Source: Myxococcaceae bacterium
Lineage (GTDB): Bacteria > Myxococcota > Myxococcia > Myxococcales > Myxococcaceae
NCBI GenBank assembly: GCA_004173515.1
Contig: SECN01000023.1
Span: forward strand, 42,015 to 106,014
Direction of reading: 5' to 3'
DNA: 64,000 nucleotides
A program made the position numbers and the translations under genes. Of this stretch, positions 36,947 through 45,667 are shown piece after piece. Numbering within the stretch: the stretch's first letter is position 1; every line of letters starts with the position of its first letter. The notes below the pieces were generated by a model. That model did no database searches, was not told the origin of the DNA, and saw only the letters and a program-made list of their open reading frames with translations.

Positions 36947-37738
36947 ATGCTGAAACCCTACGAGCTGCTGGGCTATGTGCCGTGTGGCGAGCAATACAAA
37001 TACATCCGCGGCCCCGTGGCCCAGCAGGAGTATCCCCGCGCGAAGCAGTTGGAAAAGGTCTACGCGTTCGATGACATCGCTGGTGATGCCTATCGGTCGC
37101 AGGAGTACGAGATGCTCCGGAGCAACCAGGGCAGCCTCGAAAACCTTGTGCGGGGCTACTTCCAGCGCATCCAGACCTATGAGGCCCTGCGTCAGGAGTT
37201 CATCACGTTCCTGGCGGGGACGGGGCCCTATGCCATTCCCGGCCAGTATGGTCCTCCTTCAAAGGAGACGTGGCTGATGAAGGGGCAGTTGCAGGGCATC
37301 ATGTCCCAGGGGTTCCTCACCTGGGATTCCCAGCCAGGGCTCTTCATCAAGGACGGGGGGGACCGGTATCTGCAGATTCCCTATCTGCACCTGAGTGGCC
37401 CGGAGGAGCGGATGCGCGCGTTGCTGATCCGCCTGAGCGAGGTGGACTACCACGGGGAGACCCCGGTGCTCCTGGCGGATCCGGTGATCTACGAGAACAT
37501 CAAGCGCAAGACCGGTCAGGACCGCGCCCCCCGAGGAGAGGGGCTGCGGGTGCACGCGGCCTATACGGAAGGGTTCGTCACGGGCGCGCTGGCGGCGGAG
37601 CTCAAGGGCCACGAGCTGGTGGTCCTGATGGCGAAGCCCTCCCTCTGGTATCTGCCCTTCTTCACCGCCATCCACGAGGCCGCGTTCGACATGGCCATCC
37701 CCCAGCAGACCCTCTCCATCAACCAGGGCCATTTCTGA
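36947..37738 (+). CDS. Uncharacterised protein paired with the nitrilase-fold enzyme
   Basis: A 263-residue soluble protein with no signal peptide or transmembrane helix. It begins MLKPYELLGYVPCGEQYKYI. The N-terminal half is charged and helical (LVRGYFQRIQTYEALRQEF), the C-terminal half has alternating hydrophobic strands (TPVLLADPVIYENIKRK, ELVVLMAKPSLWYLPFF). I recognise no domain. CGAGG precedes the ATG. Coding bias is clear and the gene follows the nitrilase-like gene by 30 bp, suggesting a shared pathway or complex. The late histidines and acids (HEAAFD) could be functional, but this is speculation. Confidence 0.75.
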   Translation: MLKPYELLGYVPCGEQYKYIRGPVAQQEYPRAKQLEKVYAFDDIAGDAYRSQEYEMLRSNQGSLENLVRGYFQRIQTYEALRQEFITFLAGTGPYAIPGQYGPPSKETWLMKGQLQGIMSQGFLTWDSQPGLFIKDGGDRYLQIPYLHLSGPEERMRALLIRLSEVDYHGETPVLLADPVIYENIKRKTGQDRAPRGEGLRVHAAYTEGFVTGALAAELKGHELVVLMAKPSLWYLPFFTAIHEAAFDMAIPQQTLSINQGHF

Positions 37739-37771
37739 TCCGGGTGATGGAGGGGGCCTGGAGGTGACGGC

Positions 37772-38037
37772 TCAGGAGTCGTAGCCGTGGGGGCCGTCGA
37801 GCTTGCGCGTGGCCGGGTAGGAGAGGACGGCGCGCGTGTCGAACTCGTGGCGGTTGTGGCACGACACGCCCCGCGTGTAGGGCCACGCCTGCACGGTTCG
37901 TGTCAGAAGTCGTACGCGTCCCCGGTGGTGAGCGCCAAGCTGGTGACGCGGCCGGCCAGCCGGCCCGTCTTCTGCGCCGTCCCGCCGGCGTTGAGCGCCG
38001 CTGAGCATGTCCGACCGACACGGGCGGAAAGGGCCCT
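37772..38037 (-). pseudogene. Possible remnant of one or two C-terminal coding fragments
   Basis: The space between the unknown gene and the yciI-like gene is 326 bp. On the minus strand one frame reads LNAGGTAQKTGRLAGRVTS to TTGDAYDF-stop (stop 37903-37905). Beyond it another reads VQAWPYTRGVSCHNRHEFD to LDGPHGYDS-stop (37772). Both look protein-like at their ends, but neither has a start. I do not recognise the family. These may be decayed genes, or ordinary high-GC open frames. Confidence 0.3.
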
Positions 38038-38064
38038 GGTGACAACCCTGTTACAAGGCCGGTG

Positions 38065-38505
38065 TCACGCGGGCTTCTTGTGGAAGGACTGGCTCCAGGT
38101 GGGGGCGGCCTTCTTGATGAGCTCCAGGAACTCCGCCGGGAGGTCGTCGGAGCCGGTGAGGGGGCGCACCTCCATCACGTCGTCGTTGCCCATGCCGCCG
38201 GGGTAGCGGCGGGCCCAGGCGATGGCCTCCTCCTTCGACTTCACCTCGAGCACGTAGAAGCCGCCGATGAGCTCCTTCGTTTCGGTGAAGGGGCCGTCCT
38301 TCACGGCGGATTTGCCGTCCTTGAAGATGACGTGTGCCCCGCCCGCGGAGGTGTTGAGGCCCTCGGAGGCGACGAGCACGCCGGCCTTGTGCATCTCCTC
38401 GTTGAACTTCATCTGCGCGATGAAGACGGCCTCGTCGAAGGGGGCGTCCGCCGGCGCGGGCGTGGGGTCCGGGGTGGACGGCCTGGGGATGAGCATGAAG
38501 CGCAT
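38065..38505 (-). CDS. YciI-family (DGPF-domain) protein
   Basis: A 146-residue protein with the YCII hallmarks MRFMLIPR at the start, KDGKSAVKDGPFTETKELIGGFYVLEV (given here as the classical DGPF segment) and AIAWARRYPG. The fold is a ferredoxin-like dimer. Proteins of this type often accompany ECF sigma factors of the SigJ group; none is present here. Function is unknown. It is divergent from tam, with about 160 bp between. Confidence 0.85.
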   Translation of the reverse strand: MRFMLIPRPSTPDPTPAPADAPFDEAVFIAQMKFNEEMHKAGVLVASEGLNTSAGGAHVIFKDGKSAVKDGPFTETKELIGGFYVLEVKSKEEAIAWARRYPGGMGNDDVMEVRPLTGSDDLPAEFLELIKKAAPTWSQSFHKKPA

Positions 38506-38665
38506 GGGGTGACTCCGGGGGATGTACTGGGTCTACCAGCGCGACGAATGAGGGGCGGCGGAATCGACAGGGCCCGTGATTCATCCACCTGTCCGCCCCG
38601 TCACAGCCCGTCCAACCTGGGCCCGTCCGCGAACGTGAGCCCAGCGGTAGAGTCCCCTCGGAGGG

Positions 38666-39451
38666 ATGCCCATGGACTGGTCGGCGGCGCAGTACACGCG
38701 ATTCGAAGAGGAACGGAACCGTCCCATCCGCGACCTGCTCGCGCGGATTCCCACGGTGGAGGTGGAGCGCGCGGCGGACATCGGCTGCGGTCCTGGTAAC
38801 TCCACGGAGCTGCTTCGCGCGCGCTTTCCCCGGGCCACCCTCACCGGCATGGACAGCTCCGAGGACATGCTCGCGGCGGCGCGCGAGCGTCTGCCAGGGG
38901 TCCGGTTCGACAAGGCCGACATCGCCACGTGGAGCGACGAGGGCCCCTATGACGTCATCCTGGCGAACGCGGTGCTGCAATGGGTGCCGGACCACGCCAC
39001 CGTCCTGCCGGCGCTCCTTGGCAGGCTGTCGGAGGGGGGAAGCCTCGCCGTTCAGATGCCGGACAACCTGGAGGAGCCCGCGCACCGCTTGATGCGGGAG
39101 ATTGCCAGTGAGGCCCCCTGGGCCGGAAAGCTGGCTGGCGCCGCGAACGCGCGAACCGTCCGGCACGGCGCTGACTGGTATTTCCAGACACTCCGCGAGG
39201 CGGGCGCCACGGTGGACCTCTGGCGCACGACCTACTTCCACCCGTTGGCGGGAGGCGCCTCCGCGGTGGTGGAGTGGTTCAAGGGTTCGGGCCTGAGGCC
39301 CTTCCTGGAACCGCTCGATGCCGCGGAGAAGACAGACTTCCTCGCCCGCTACCAGGCAGCGGTGTCACAGGCCCATCCCACCCTGCCCGACGGCACCGTG
39401 CTGTTGCCCTTCCCCCGCTTGTTCATCGTGGCGACGCGTCTGTCGCTGTAG
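38666..39451 (+). CDS. tam: Trans-aconitate 2-methyltransferase
   Basis: A 261-residue class I SAM-dependent methyltransferase. It begins [18 protein letters not shown], typical of Tam, followed by the SAM site [14 protein letters not shown], a motif II acidic residue ([10 protein letters not shown]) and [11 protein letters not shown], also conserved in Tam. The enzyme would methylate trans-aconitate, an inhibitor arising spontaneously from cis-aconitate. The length agrees with the E. coli enzyme (252 residues). GGAGGG lies upstream of the ATG. It is monocistronic. Confidence 0.88.
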   Translation: MPMDWSAAQYTRFEEERNRPIRDLLARIPTVEVERAADIGCGPGNSTELLRARFPRATLTGMDSSEDMLAAARERLPGVRFDKADIATWSDEGPYDVILANAVLQWVPDHATVLPALLGRLSEGGSLAVQMPDNLEEPAHRLMREIASEAPWAGKLAGAANARTVRHGADWYFQTLREAGATVDLWRTTYFHPLAGGASAVVEWFKGSGLRPFLEPLDAAEKTDFLARYQAAVSQAHPTLPDGTVLLPFPRLFIVATRLSL

Positions 39452-39459
39452 AAACAGAC

Positions 39460-39552
39460 GCGGATATCGCCGCTGCACCCGCCGCAGCAGAACCCTTCGG
39501 CGATGCAGTCGTTCACCCGGTTCCCGTCACAGAACGAGAGGTGCTCTTCCAC
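39460..39552 (-). other. Cysteine-rich coding-like fragment
   Basis: One frame reads EEHLSFCDGNRVNDCIAE and then [16 protein letters not shown], with seven cysteines in about 30 residues, resembling the end of a secreted Cys-rich domain. It then runs antisense into the 3' end of tam, whose own sequence is convincing. It is probably a remnant, not a gene. Confidence 0.3.
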
Positions 39553-39625
39553 GGAGCTGCTCTCAGCGCGTGACTCCGTTCACCCCGGGGATGGAAGGCT
39601 CATCAGGGGCTCTTCTTCTCCAGGG

Positions 39626-39657
39626 GGACGGTGATGGCGTTCGCGCCATCACCGTCC
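39626..39657 (+). terminator. Perfect 14-bp hairpin with UUCG tetraloop
   Basis: GGACGGTGATGGCG (39626-39639), loop TTCG, then CGCCATCACCGTCC (39644-39657). The stem can extend by three more pairs. It lies about 175 bp past tam and has no U-tract, so it could be a terminator, a processing site or a small RNA element. Confidence 0.45.
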
Positions 39658-39862
39658 TCCGTTGCTAACTGCCCATGGAAGGATTTGCCCTCGTCGTCCA
39701 CGGTGGGTGGCGCGCTCGGGCCCTGTCCGCTGTGTCACACTCTCGCATCGCATCTGGATTGCCATTCATTGGAAGCTGTAGGCTCATCCCAAGGCAGGGG
39801 TAGGGAGATTCAGGTCTGTTCCCAGGTGCATTGACTTTCGATGCCGTTCCGGAGGAGTCCAC

Positions 39863-40294
39863 ATGAGGGAGCGCTCATCGGAGCAACCGGATCCACGAGG
39901 CACCTGGTTGAGGCTGGCATACCTGGGAGCCTTGGGCTGCGTTCTGGCCTGTGCGGGAGCGGATCTTCAGATCAAGAGAGGGCCTGCGGTGTTGGCGGAT
40001 TACCCCCGAGGACCCGGAAGCTTTTGCGCGCTGAACCCTGAAGGGTGTCCGCCCCCGCCACGTCCCGTCCAACCTGCGCCAGTCGATGAACTGGAGTCCC
40101 CCGCGAACAAACAAGGGTGCTTGGATGCATGTGAGGCGGGTGGCGATGTCCTCAAGAACTTTTGCAGGCGCCTTCGCAACACGCGAAAGAAGGCACTGTG
40201 CTGGGCTGCGGCAGAAGGTACCAAGCAAGCCTGCAGGGGCATGTGCAGTGCCATCTATGAGTGCGACGGCTCCGCGGACTGCGCGGGACCCTGA
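39863..40294 (+). CDS. Small cysteine-rich lipoprotein, possible toxin or surface protein
   Basis: A 143-residue exported protein. GGAGGAG precedes the ATG. The hydrophobic segment ends VLACAG, a lipobox. After a Pro-rich linker comes a C-terminal domain with eight cysteines (GCLDACEAG, FCRRL, LCWAAAEG, ACRGMCSAIYECDGSADC), probably disulfide-bonded. A small cytoplasmic protein is encoded 9 bp downstream. This layout recalls SitA-SitI lipoprotein toxin-immunity pairs, which myxobacteria pass by outer-membrane exchange, but the C-terminus matches no toxin I know. Function is therefore open. Confidence 0.72.
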   Translation: MRERSSEQPDPRGTWLRLAYLGALGCVLACAGADLQIKRGPAVLADYPRGPGSFCALNPEGCPPPPRPVQPAPVDELESPANKQGCLDACEAGGDVLKNFCRRLRNTRKKALCWAAAEGTKQACRGMCSAIYECDGSADCAGP

Positions 40295-40303
40295 GGAGGT
40301 AGC

Positions 40304-40696
40304 GTGAAGGACTGGCGTCCCAAGCTTGCCTCGATTGATGATCCGATCGCGGATGACTACTGGTCCTACGAGACCCGGGATGGAACACGGCGAACCTCCC
40401 GGGTCACGATTGGCCGCCCCGCGCCGCTCGCGGACAAGAAGGACTGGTACTGCCCGATCCTCTTCGAGCATGTGACGGATGGCATCTACTGCTCCTACGG
40501 AGTGGGACCCGTCGACGCGCTGATGAACGCCATGTACTTCGTTCGAAGGCGCTTCGCCGCGTTCAGGGAAGTCCAGCCTCGGGCGAAGAAGCCCACGACT
40601 GGGGGCAAGCGTCGAAAGGCGCCGACGCCCAGTGAGGCCGCGCGCGCGAAGCCTCGGAGGCGTGCGACCTCTGTGCGCCGGAAGAGAAGAATCTGA
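40304..40696 (+). CDS. Small cytoplasmic protein, candidate immunity partner of the lipoprotein
   Basis: A 130-residue protein starting at GTG 40304 (GAGG 5 bases upstream). The body (residues 1-85) has the pattern CPILFEHVTDGIYCSYGVGP and DALMNAMYFVRRRF, reminiscent of small DUF6968-like proteins often found beside toxins. The last 40 residues are very basic (KRRKAPTP, RRRATSVRRKRRI) and may bind nucleic acid. It lies 9 bp behind the Cys-rich lipoprotein gene, so the two are co-transcribed. The immunity role is inference from layout. Confidence 0.65.
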   Translation: MKDWRPKLASIDDPIADDYWSYETRDGTRRTSRVTIGRPAPLADKKDWYCPILFEHVTDGIYCSYGVGPVDALMNAMYFVRRRFAAFREVQPRAKKPTTGGKRRKAPTPSEAARAKPRRRATSVRRKRRI

Positions 40697-40906
40697 GGCG
40701 CATCGCTTCAGGACCCCACCACCGCCACGAAGCGGGCGGCCGAGCCCCCTACCTGCTGGTCCGCATCCCCGTGGAGCCCCCGTCCCTGGTGCGCTCGCCC
40801 ACGGGGTGAGACGGGCAGGCGACGGGACGGGCCCTGCCAGGGCGTGCCGGGGGGGCGCCAGACGTGGCCCCATGGGTCGGACCCCGGTGGTAAACCGGGA
40901 GGTGCC

Positions 40907-41494
40907 ATGGATGACCCAACCGACAGGGACGGCGAACGCCGCCGCGAACCGCGCAAGCCGAAGCCGCCCCGGAAGGTGTCGCCGCGCTACCTGGAGAACG
41001 CCGCGCTGCACTACCTCAAGCGCTACGCGGCCACCGTGAGCCAGCTCAAGCGCGTGCTGATGCGCCGGGTGGACCGTTCGGTGAAGTTCCACGGCGGGGA
41101 CCGCGTGGAGGCGGTGGGCTGGGTGGACGCGCTGGCCCAGAAGCTCATCCGCAATGGCCTCATCAATGACAGCGCCTACGCGGAGACGAAGGCGCATTCG
41201 CTGCGCGCGTCGGGCCGCAGCGCGCGGGTCATCACCCAGAAGCTGCGCATGAAGGGCGTGGCCCAGGAACTGGTGCAGCAGAAGGTGGCGGAGGCCACCC
41301 AGGACGTGTCCGAGGACGCCGCCGCCCTCATCTGGGCGCGCAAGAAGCGGCTGGGTCCCTTCCGGCGCGACGCCAGCACGCGCGCGGACAACCGCCAGCG
41401 GGACCTGGCGGCGCTCGCGCGCGCGGGCTTCTCCTTCACCATCGCGAAGCGCGTCATCGACGGAACGGCCGACGAGGCACCGCTCCGCCGCTGA
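40907..41494 (+). CDS. recX: RecX-family regulatory protein
   Basis: A 195-residue all-helical protein with the RecX three-helix repeats: LENAALHYLKRYAATVSQLK, WVDALAQKLIRNGLINDSAY and ARVITQKLRMKGV, then GFSFTIAKRVID at the end. RecX binds and limits RecA filaments. The basic N-terminal 25 residues are an addition to the core. The ATG at 40907 has GGGAGG upstream. recA is not in the window, so recX here is unlinked. Confidence 0.85.
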   Translation: MDDPTDRDGERRREPRKPKPPRKVSPRYLENAALHYLKRYAATVSQLKRVLMRRVDRSVKFHGGDRVEAVGWVDALAQKLIRNGLINDSAYAETKAHSLRASGRSARVITQKLRMKGVAQELVQQKVAEATQDVSEDAAALIWARKKRLGPFRRDASTRADNRQRDLAALARAGFSFTIAKRVIDGTADEAPLRR

Positions 41495-41513
41495 GCGTGG
41501 GCGGGGCGGCGGC

Positions 41514-41720
41514 TCAGATGAAGTGGCTGACCAGGGAGTTGAACAGGAAGAGCCCCAGATAGAGATCGAGGGTGACCTGACGGCCCCATCTCAGCGCGAG
41601 CACTGTCTTGAGGGATTTCCAGAGCGATTCTGTCCGACTTGCGTGGACCGTGTAACCAGCGAACAGGATCAGCAGCGCAAGCGCGAACCATCGAGGGAGG
41701 GATGGATATTGTCGGTTCAT
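41514..41720 (-). CDS. Small membrane protein
   Basis: A 68-residue protein with two hydrophobic helices (FALALLILFAGYTVHAS and LDLYLGLFLFNSLVSHFI) separated by a basic-aromatic loop. It recalls DUF1475-like proteins, but this is weak. Its GC3 is lower than that of its neighbours. It starts with ATG at 41720 and converges on recX. Confidence 0.55.
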   Translation of the reverse strand: MNRQYPSLPRWFALALLILFAGYTVHASRTESLWKSLKTVLALRWGRQVTLDLYLGLFLFNSLVSHFI

Positions 41721-41838
41721 GAGCGCTGGCGAAGCTGATGGGCGCGGAGGCCCTCCGTCTGTGGATGAAATGAGGGACCGGCGCCTCCCTGAAGGGGAAG
41801 CACCGGCCCCGGGTGTGACGCACGTCGTCTGGCTTTGA

Positions 41839-44283
41839 CTACTCCTGGAGCTGCGTGACGGAGAGCGCCGGGTCGCTGGCGATGTCGGCCTCCGTGTAAC
41901 GCATGTCCACCCACTGCTTCTGGGAGAACATCACCGTCTGGTCCGCGTACCAGGGCGAGGCCGGGTTGGTGGACTGGGAATAGGTGAGGACGGACTTCGC
42001 CACGGGGCCCGCGTCGGTGAAGGACACGGCCATCACGAAGCTGGAGCCCAGGACGGGCTCATAGGTGTTGTCCGGCAGCAGGCGGTTGGAGATCTGGTTG
42101 AAGCAGCCCTCGTCGTGGCTGCACCCGTGGATGGGGATGAACACGCCGTTCTTCCTCTTGCCCTGCACGGCGCTCAGCGGCGCGTCCACGGCGATGCCCC
42201 GCTCGCGCAGCGTGCGCAGCGCGGTGCCCAGCGCCTGCGGCACCTGCGGATGCAGGGTGTTGAGCGTGCGCGGCGTGTTGACGGGGTCGTTCGCGTTGAA
42301 GGGCACCAAGTACGGCCCGCCCGTCACGCCCACGACATTGAAGATGAACACGCGCCACAAGAGCTCACCGCGGCTGTCCAGGTTGCCCTTCAGGTCCCAC
42401 TGCGCCAGCACCGGGCAGGCGGGGCGCAGGTCCTCGAAGGTGAGGTCCGGCATCAGCACGAAGGGCGTGCGGCGGCACAGGGACACCAGCGAGTCGCGCA
42501 GCAGCTCTCCGGAGTGGTTGCGATTGTCGAACATCACCGTCTGGAGTTGCTCCAGGGTGAAGCGCTGGCCCTCCAGGCCGTCGGTGCCGGCGAGCCGGCC
42601 CTGCACCATCTTCAGGCCCATGCGGGTGCGCAGGCTGCGCACGCTCTTCTCCTCGCCGAGGATGCGCGGGAAGCCGGTGAGCGGCTGGGCGGGGTTGGGC
42701 AGCCAGTAGCTGTCATTGGAGTTGGTGACGTAGTCGTCGCGCTGCGCGGTGGGCATGCGCGACGGGCCCAGGATGCCGGGCTCCACCGCGTCCGTGTCGG
42801 TGCCCAGGGCGCAGTCGGAGCGCGAGCCGTCCAGCACCGGCAGCCCTGCCTGCGCGAGGATGAGCAGCGGGATGGGAGACAGCACGCAGCGGGCGAGGTG
42901 CGCGTTGGTGACGTGGGGCACCACGCCCATGTCCGCGTAGTACGCGCGGCCCTGCGCGTCCGCCGCCAGCGTGTTCACCCACGGGATGCCCTGCCAGGTG
43001 GCCTGCGCCTGGCGCAGCTCCTCCACGTTGGTCGCGCGGTCCATGGCGAAGAAGGTGTCCAGCACGCGCAGGTTGGTGGCGTTGGCGTCGCTGAACGCGT
43101 AGCCGGTGAGGCCGTTCCACGTCATCAGGCCGGCGGGGTACTCCAGCATCGGGCCCAGGTGGGAGCGGTAGAAGGTGTGCTGCCGGGGCGTGAGCGCGCC
43201 GTCCGCGCCGCGCACCTGCACCGTCACCGTCCGCGTCGTCATCTGACGGACCTGTCCGTCGAACAGGTAGGAGGTGGGGCTGCCCGGGATGAGCTTCAGC
43301 TCGAACGGCGTGAAGCGGTACGCGGTGGAGACCGTGTGACTCCAGGCCAGCGTCTCGTTGTGTCCGATGAGGATGGCGGGCACGCCCAGCAGGCTCACGC
43401 CGCTGACGTTGAGCTTGCCCGGCACGGTGAGGTGCGCCTGGTAGAAGCGCTCCGAGCCCTCCCAGGGGAAGTGCGGGTTGGCCAGCACCATGCCCTTGCC
43501 GTTGCGCGTGGCGCCCTTGCCCAGGCCGAAGGCGTTGCTGCCCAGGCCCAGCGATTCGGAGTGGGGAAAGACATCGCGATCCAGGCTCGCGGGCACGGGC
43601 AGCGGCAGCGGCAGCGTGCCGTCCGGCAGCAGCGCGGGGGGCTTCGCGTCCACCAGCGCGTCCAGGAAGAAGCCGGAGCTGGCGAAGAGGCTGAGCTGGT
43701 AGTAGCGCAGGTAGAGGTCGTGCTCGGTGACGGGCCGCACCCAGGCGGCGCCCCGGCAGCGCGCGTCCGGCAGCGCGTTCACGCCGGTGTCGCGCAGGTA
43801 GCGGTTGATGCCGGCGGCATAGCCCCGCACCAGCTCGCGCACGTCCTGGGACGGGCCCAGCGGCGCGGGCTTCGCGAGCAGCGCGTCCACGGTGCCGTCG
43901 TCCAGGACGGACTGGTAGAAGAAGTCGCTCTTCAGGTTGTTGAGGTCGCCGCCCAGGGGTGCCGGGTAGGTGGTGTCCGGCCCGAAGTAGCGCGAGCGCT
44001 GCGCGTTCACCGTCACCAGCACGTCCGCCAGTTCGCACAGGTTGTCCTGCGCGAACGCGTAGCCGTAGCCGTAGCCCAGGCTGGCGAAGTCGTCCGCCAG
44101 CACATGCGGGATGCCATGCGCGGTGCGACGCACGGTGGCCGAGTAGCTTCCGGCGCCCAGCTTCACCGACGCCACGGGGTCGGCCGGCGCGGACGTGGCG
44201 CGCGGCTCACACGCGGTGGCCACGAGCAGCGCCGCCAGGGGGAGCAGCGGGCCGCCCCGGTTGCTTCCAGTACGTCCATCCAT
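41839..44283 (-). CDS. Penicillin-acylase-family (Ntn hydrolase) lipoprotein, acyl-homoserine-lactone/aculeacin acylase-like
   Basis: An 814-residue secreted amidase made as a precursor that cleaves itself. The N-terminus has a lipobox (LVATAC). The alpha-chain region (RRTAHGIPHVLADDFASLGY, AFAQDNLCELADVLV) is typical. The beta chain would begin at S249 in LGLGSNAFGLG, the nucleophile. Later family marks are GHNETLAWSHT (oxyanion/strand region), YVTNSNDSYWLPNP with the conserved Asn, and DNRNHSGELLRDSLV. These acylases remove acyl chains from homoserine lactones or cyclic lipopeptides; the substrate here is unknown. It is monocistronic and divergent from a lipase gene. Confidence 0.88.
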   Translation of the reverse strand: MDGRTGSNRGGPLLPLAALLVATACEPRATSAPADPVASVKLGAGSYSATVRRTAHGIPHVLADDFASLGYGYGYAFAQDNLCELADVLVTVNAQRSRYFGPDTTYPAPLGGDLNNLKSDFFYQSVLDDGTVDALLAKPAPLGPSQDVRELVRGYAAGINRYLRDTGVNALPDARCRGAAWVRPVTEHDLYLRYYQLSLFASSGFFLDALVDAKPPALLPDGTLPLPLPVPASLDRDVFPHSESLGLGSNAFGLGKGATRNGKGMVLANPHFPWEGSERFYQAHLTVPGKLNVSGVSLLGVPAILIGHNETLAWSHTVSTAYRFTPFELKLIPGSPTSYLFDGQVRQMTTRTVTVQVRGADGALTPRQHTFYRSHLGPMLEYPAGLMTWNGLTGYAFSDANATNLRVLDTFFAMDRATNVEELRQAQATWQGIPWVNTLAADAQGRAYYADMGVVPHVTNAHLARCVLSPIPLLILAQAGLPVLDGSRSDCALGTDTDAVEPGILGPSRMPTAQRDDYVTNSNDSYWLPNPAQPLTGFPRILGEEKSVRSLRTRMGLKMVQGRLAGTDGLEGQRFTLEQLQTVMFDNRNHSGELLRDSLVSLCRRTPFVLMPDLTFEDLRPACPVLAQWDLKGNLDSRGELLWRVFIFNVVGVTGGPYLVPFNANDPVNTPRTLNTLHPQVPQALGTALRTLRERGIAVDAPLSAVQGKRKNGVFIPIHGCSHDEGCFNQISNRLLPDNTYEPVLGSSFVMAVSFTDAGPVAKSVLTYSQSTNPASPWYADQTVMFSQKQWVDMRYTEADIASDPALSVTQLQE

Positions 44284-44568
44284 CGAGGGACTCGATTCAC
44301 GGTGAGGAAGAGTTCCCTTCTCTTTGTAACAAAGCGCCATTTGTGGATCGCCGCGGGCTCCGCGTGTTTCACGGTGTGACGGAGGCGGGGGACCTGGAAG
44401 GGTGTGTCGAACGACGTGTCGGTCGACGCGTCGGCGCGGGGGATGGAGGCTCCGGGTGCGAGGGGCCCAGAGGGGAGCGGTGGGCGGCATGGGCGCTGCA
44501 ATCAGGCTCGGGCAACGGGACGCGACACGCCGCGCCCCGCTCCCTCCGCCCCACCTCCAGGATTGACC

Positions 44569-45591
44569 ATGACGCCCTCCACCGTCGCCGCCCTCCGTCC
44601 GCAGTCCGGCCCCATCTCCCCGACGCCGCCGCAGCCCGTGCTGGATGCGGGCGTCGTGCTGCCGCTGGGACAGGGGGTGGTCGCGGCCTACGCCGCCTTC
44701 AATGGCACCTCCAACCAGGGGGTTTCCGGCTGGACGCTGGCGGACAACCTGGTCGCGTGGGTGCCGCAGGAGGGTGGGGCCGCGGAGGCGTTCGGCCTGT
44801 GGTTCACCGCCGACGGGGATGTGACCACGGCGATGCTGGCGCTGCGTGGGACGGTGACCGCCGCCGACACCCGAGCGGACGAGGAGTACGCCACCACGTC
44901 CTTCGTGCCGTACTCCGGCGCGGCGATGTCCCCCGTGCCGCAGGTGCACGGCGGGTTCTGGAGCATCTACACGGGGACGGGCGGCTCGGTGACGACGTCG
45001 ATGCAGGCGCAGGTGTTCGCGTGGCTGGCGGCGAACAACATCCAGAAGCTCTACGTGACGGGCCACAGCCTGGGCGGAGGACTGGCGGAGTTCCTGGCGC
45101 TGGACCTGGCGGTGAGCCAGTCGTCCCTGAGCACCACCACCGTCACCTTCGCGGCGCCGAAGGCGGGGCTCGGTGATTCCTGGGGGACGGCCTATGCCCG
45201 ATACGTCACGAGCCCGGCGACGGTGCGCGTCGTCAACCAGTACGACGTGGTGCCCACGCTGCCGCCCGGGCTCCGCTACGCGCAGGTGGGCGAGGAGTTC
45301 TCCGTGCTCTTCTACAACACGCTCGGCGACACCAGCACGCAGGAGGCGACCATCCGCCATGAGATGGACAACCACCTCGCGGTGCTCACGCAGGCGCTGC
45401 CCATGCAGCCGCCGCAGGTCTTCGTGGGCACCTTCCCGGACGGCGTCTACACGGACAGCAACGGCAACCCGCTCCAGGACACCAGCGAGGCGCCCACGGC
45501 CGCCAACGTCGCGAGCGCGAAGGCGTCCGCGCGGGCCCTGCCCCAGCGCCCGGTGGCCCAGCCTCCCCGCCGTCAGGTGGCGGTGAAGTGA
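44569..45591 (+). CDS. Class 3 (fungal-type) lipase
   Basis: A 340-residue alpha/beta hydrolase of the lipase_3 family. The nucleophile elbow is TGHSLGGGLAEFLAL (S167); VHGGFWSIYTG precedes it as expected, the acid is probably in VVNQYDVVPTLPPG and the His in IRHEMDNHLAV. It has no obvious signal peptide, so it may be exported by another route or be cytoplasmic. The C-terminal 40 residues are Ala/Pro-rich and basic. The ATG at 44569 follows ACCTCCAGGATTG, with only a weak Shine-Dalgarno. Confidence 0.85.
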   Translation: MTPSTVAALRPQSGPISPTPPQPVLDAGVVLPLGQGVVAAYAAFNGTSNQGVSGWTLADNLVAWVPQEGGAAEAFGLWFTADGDVTTAMLALRGTVTAADTRADEEYATTSFVPYSGAAMSPVPQVHGGFWSIYTGTGGSVTTSMQAQVFAWLAANNIQKLYVTGHSLGGGLAEFLALDLAVSQSSLSTTTVTFAAPKAGLGDSWGTAYARYVTSPATVRVVNQYDVVPTLPPGLRYAQVGEEFSVLFYNTLGDTSTQEATIRHEMDNHLAVLTQALPMQPPQVFVGTFPDGVYTDSNGNPLQDTSEAPTAANVASAKASARALPQRPVAQPPRRQVAVK

Positions 45592-45667
45592 GGGCGGCAC
45601 GGTCCGGGTGAACCACGTTCATCAGGCGCAGGCGCCCCTGGGGCACTTCTGTCATTGCCGACCGTGT

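Larger units (their letters stand above)
39452..39862. other. 411-bp region without a clear gene
   Basis: It separates tam from the small lipoprotein gene. It contains a cysteine-rich reading stretch on the minus strand (39460-39552) and a perfect UUCG-capped hairpin (39626-39657). The last 80 bp, before the lipoprotein start, are lower in GC and probably hold its promoter. Confidence 0.5.

Noticed and set aside
37739..38064. Plus- and minus-strand frames in this space as full genes
   Set aside because: None has a start with a ribosome-binding site and a continuous coding signal; only possible C-terminal remnants are noted.
42115..44379. A 754-codon plus-strand frame antisense to the acylase
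   Set aside because: The minus strand encodes a full Ntn acylase with all its motifs; the plus frame has no recognisable motif.
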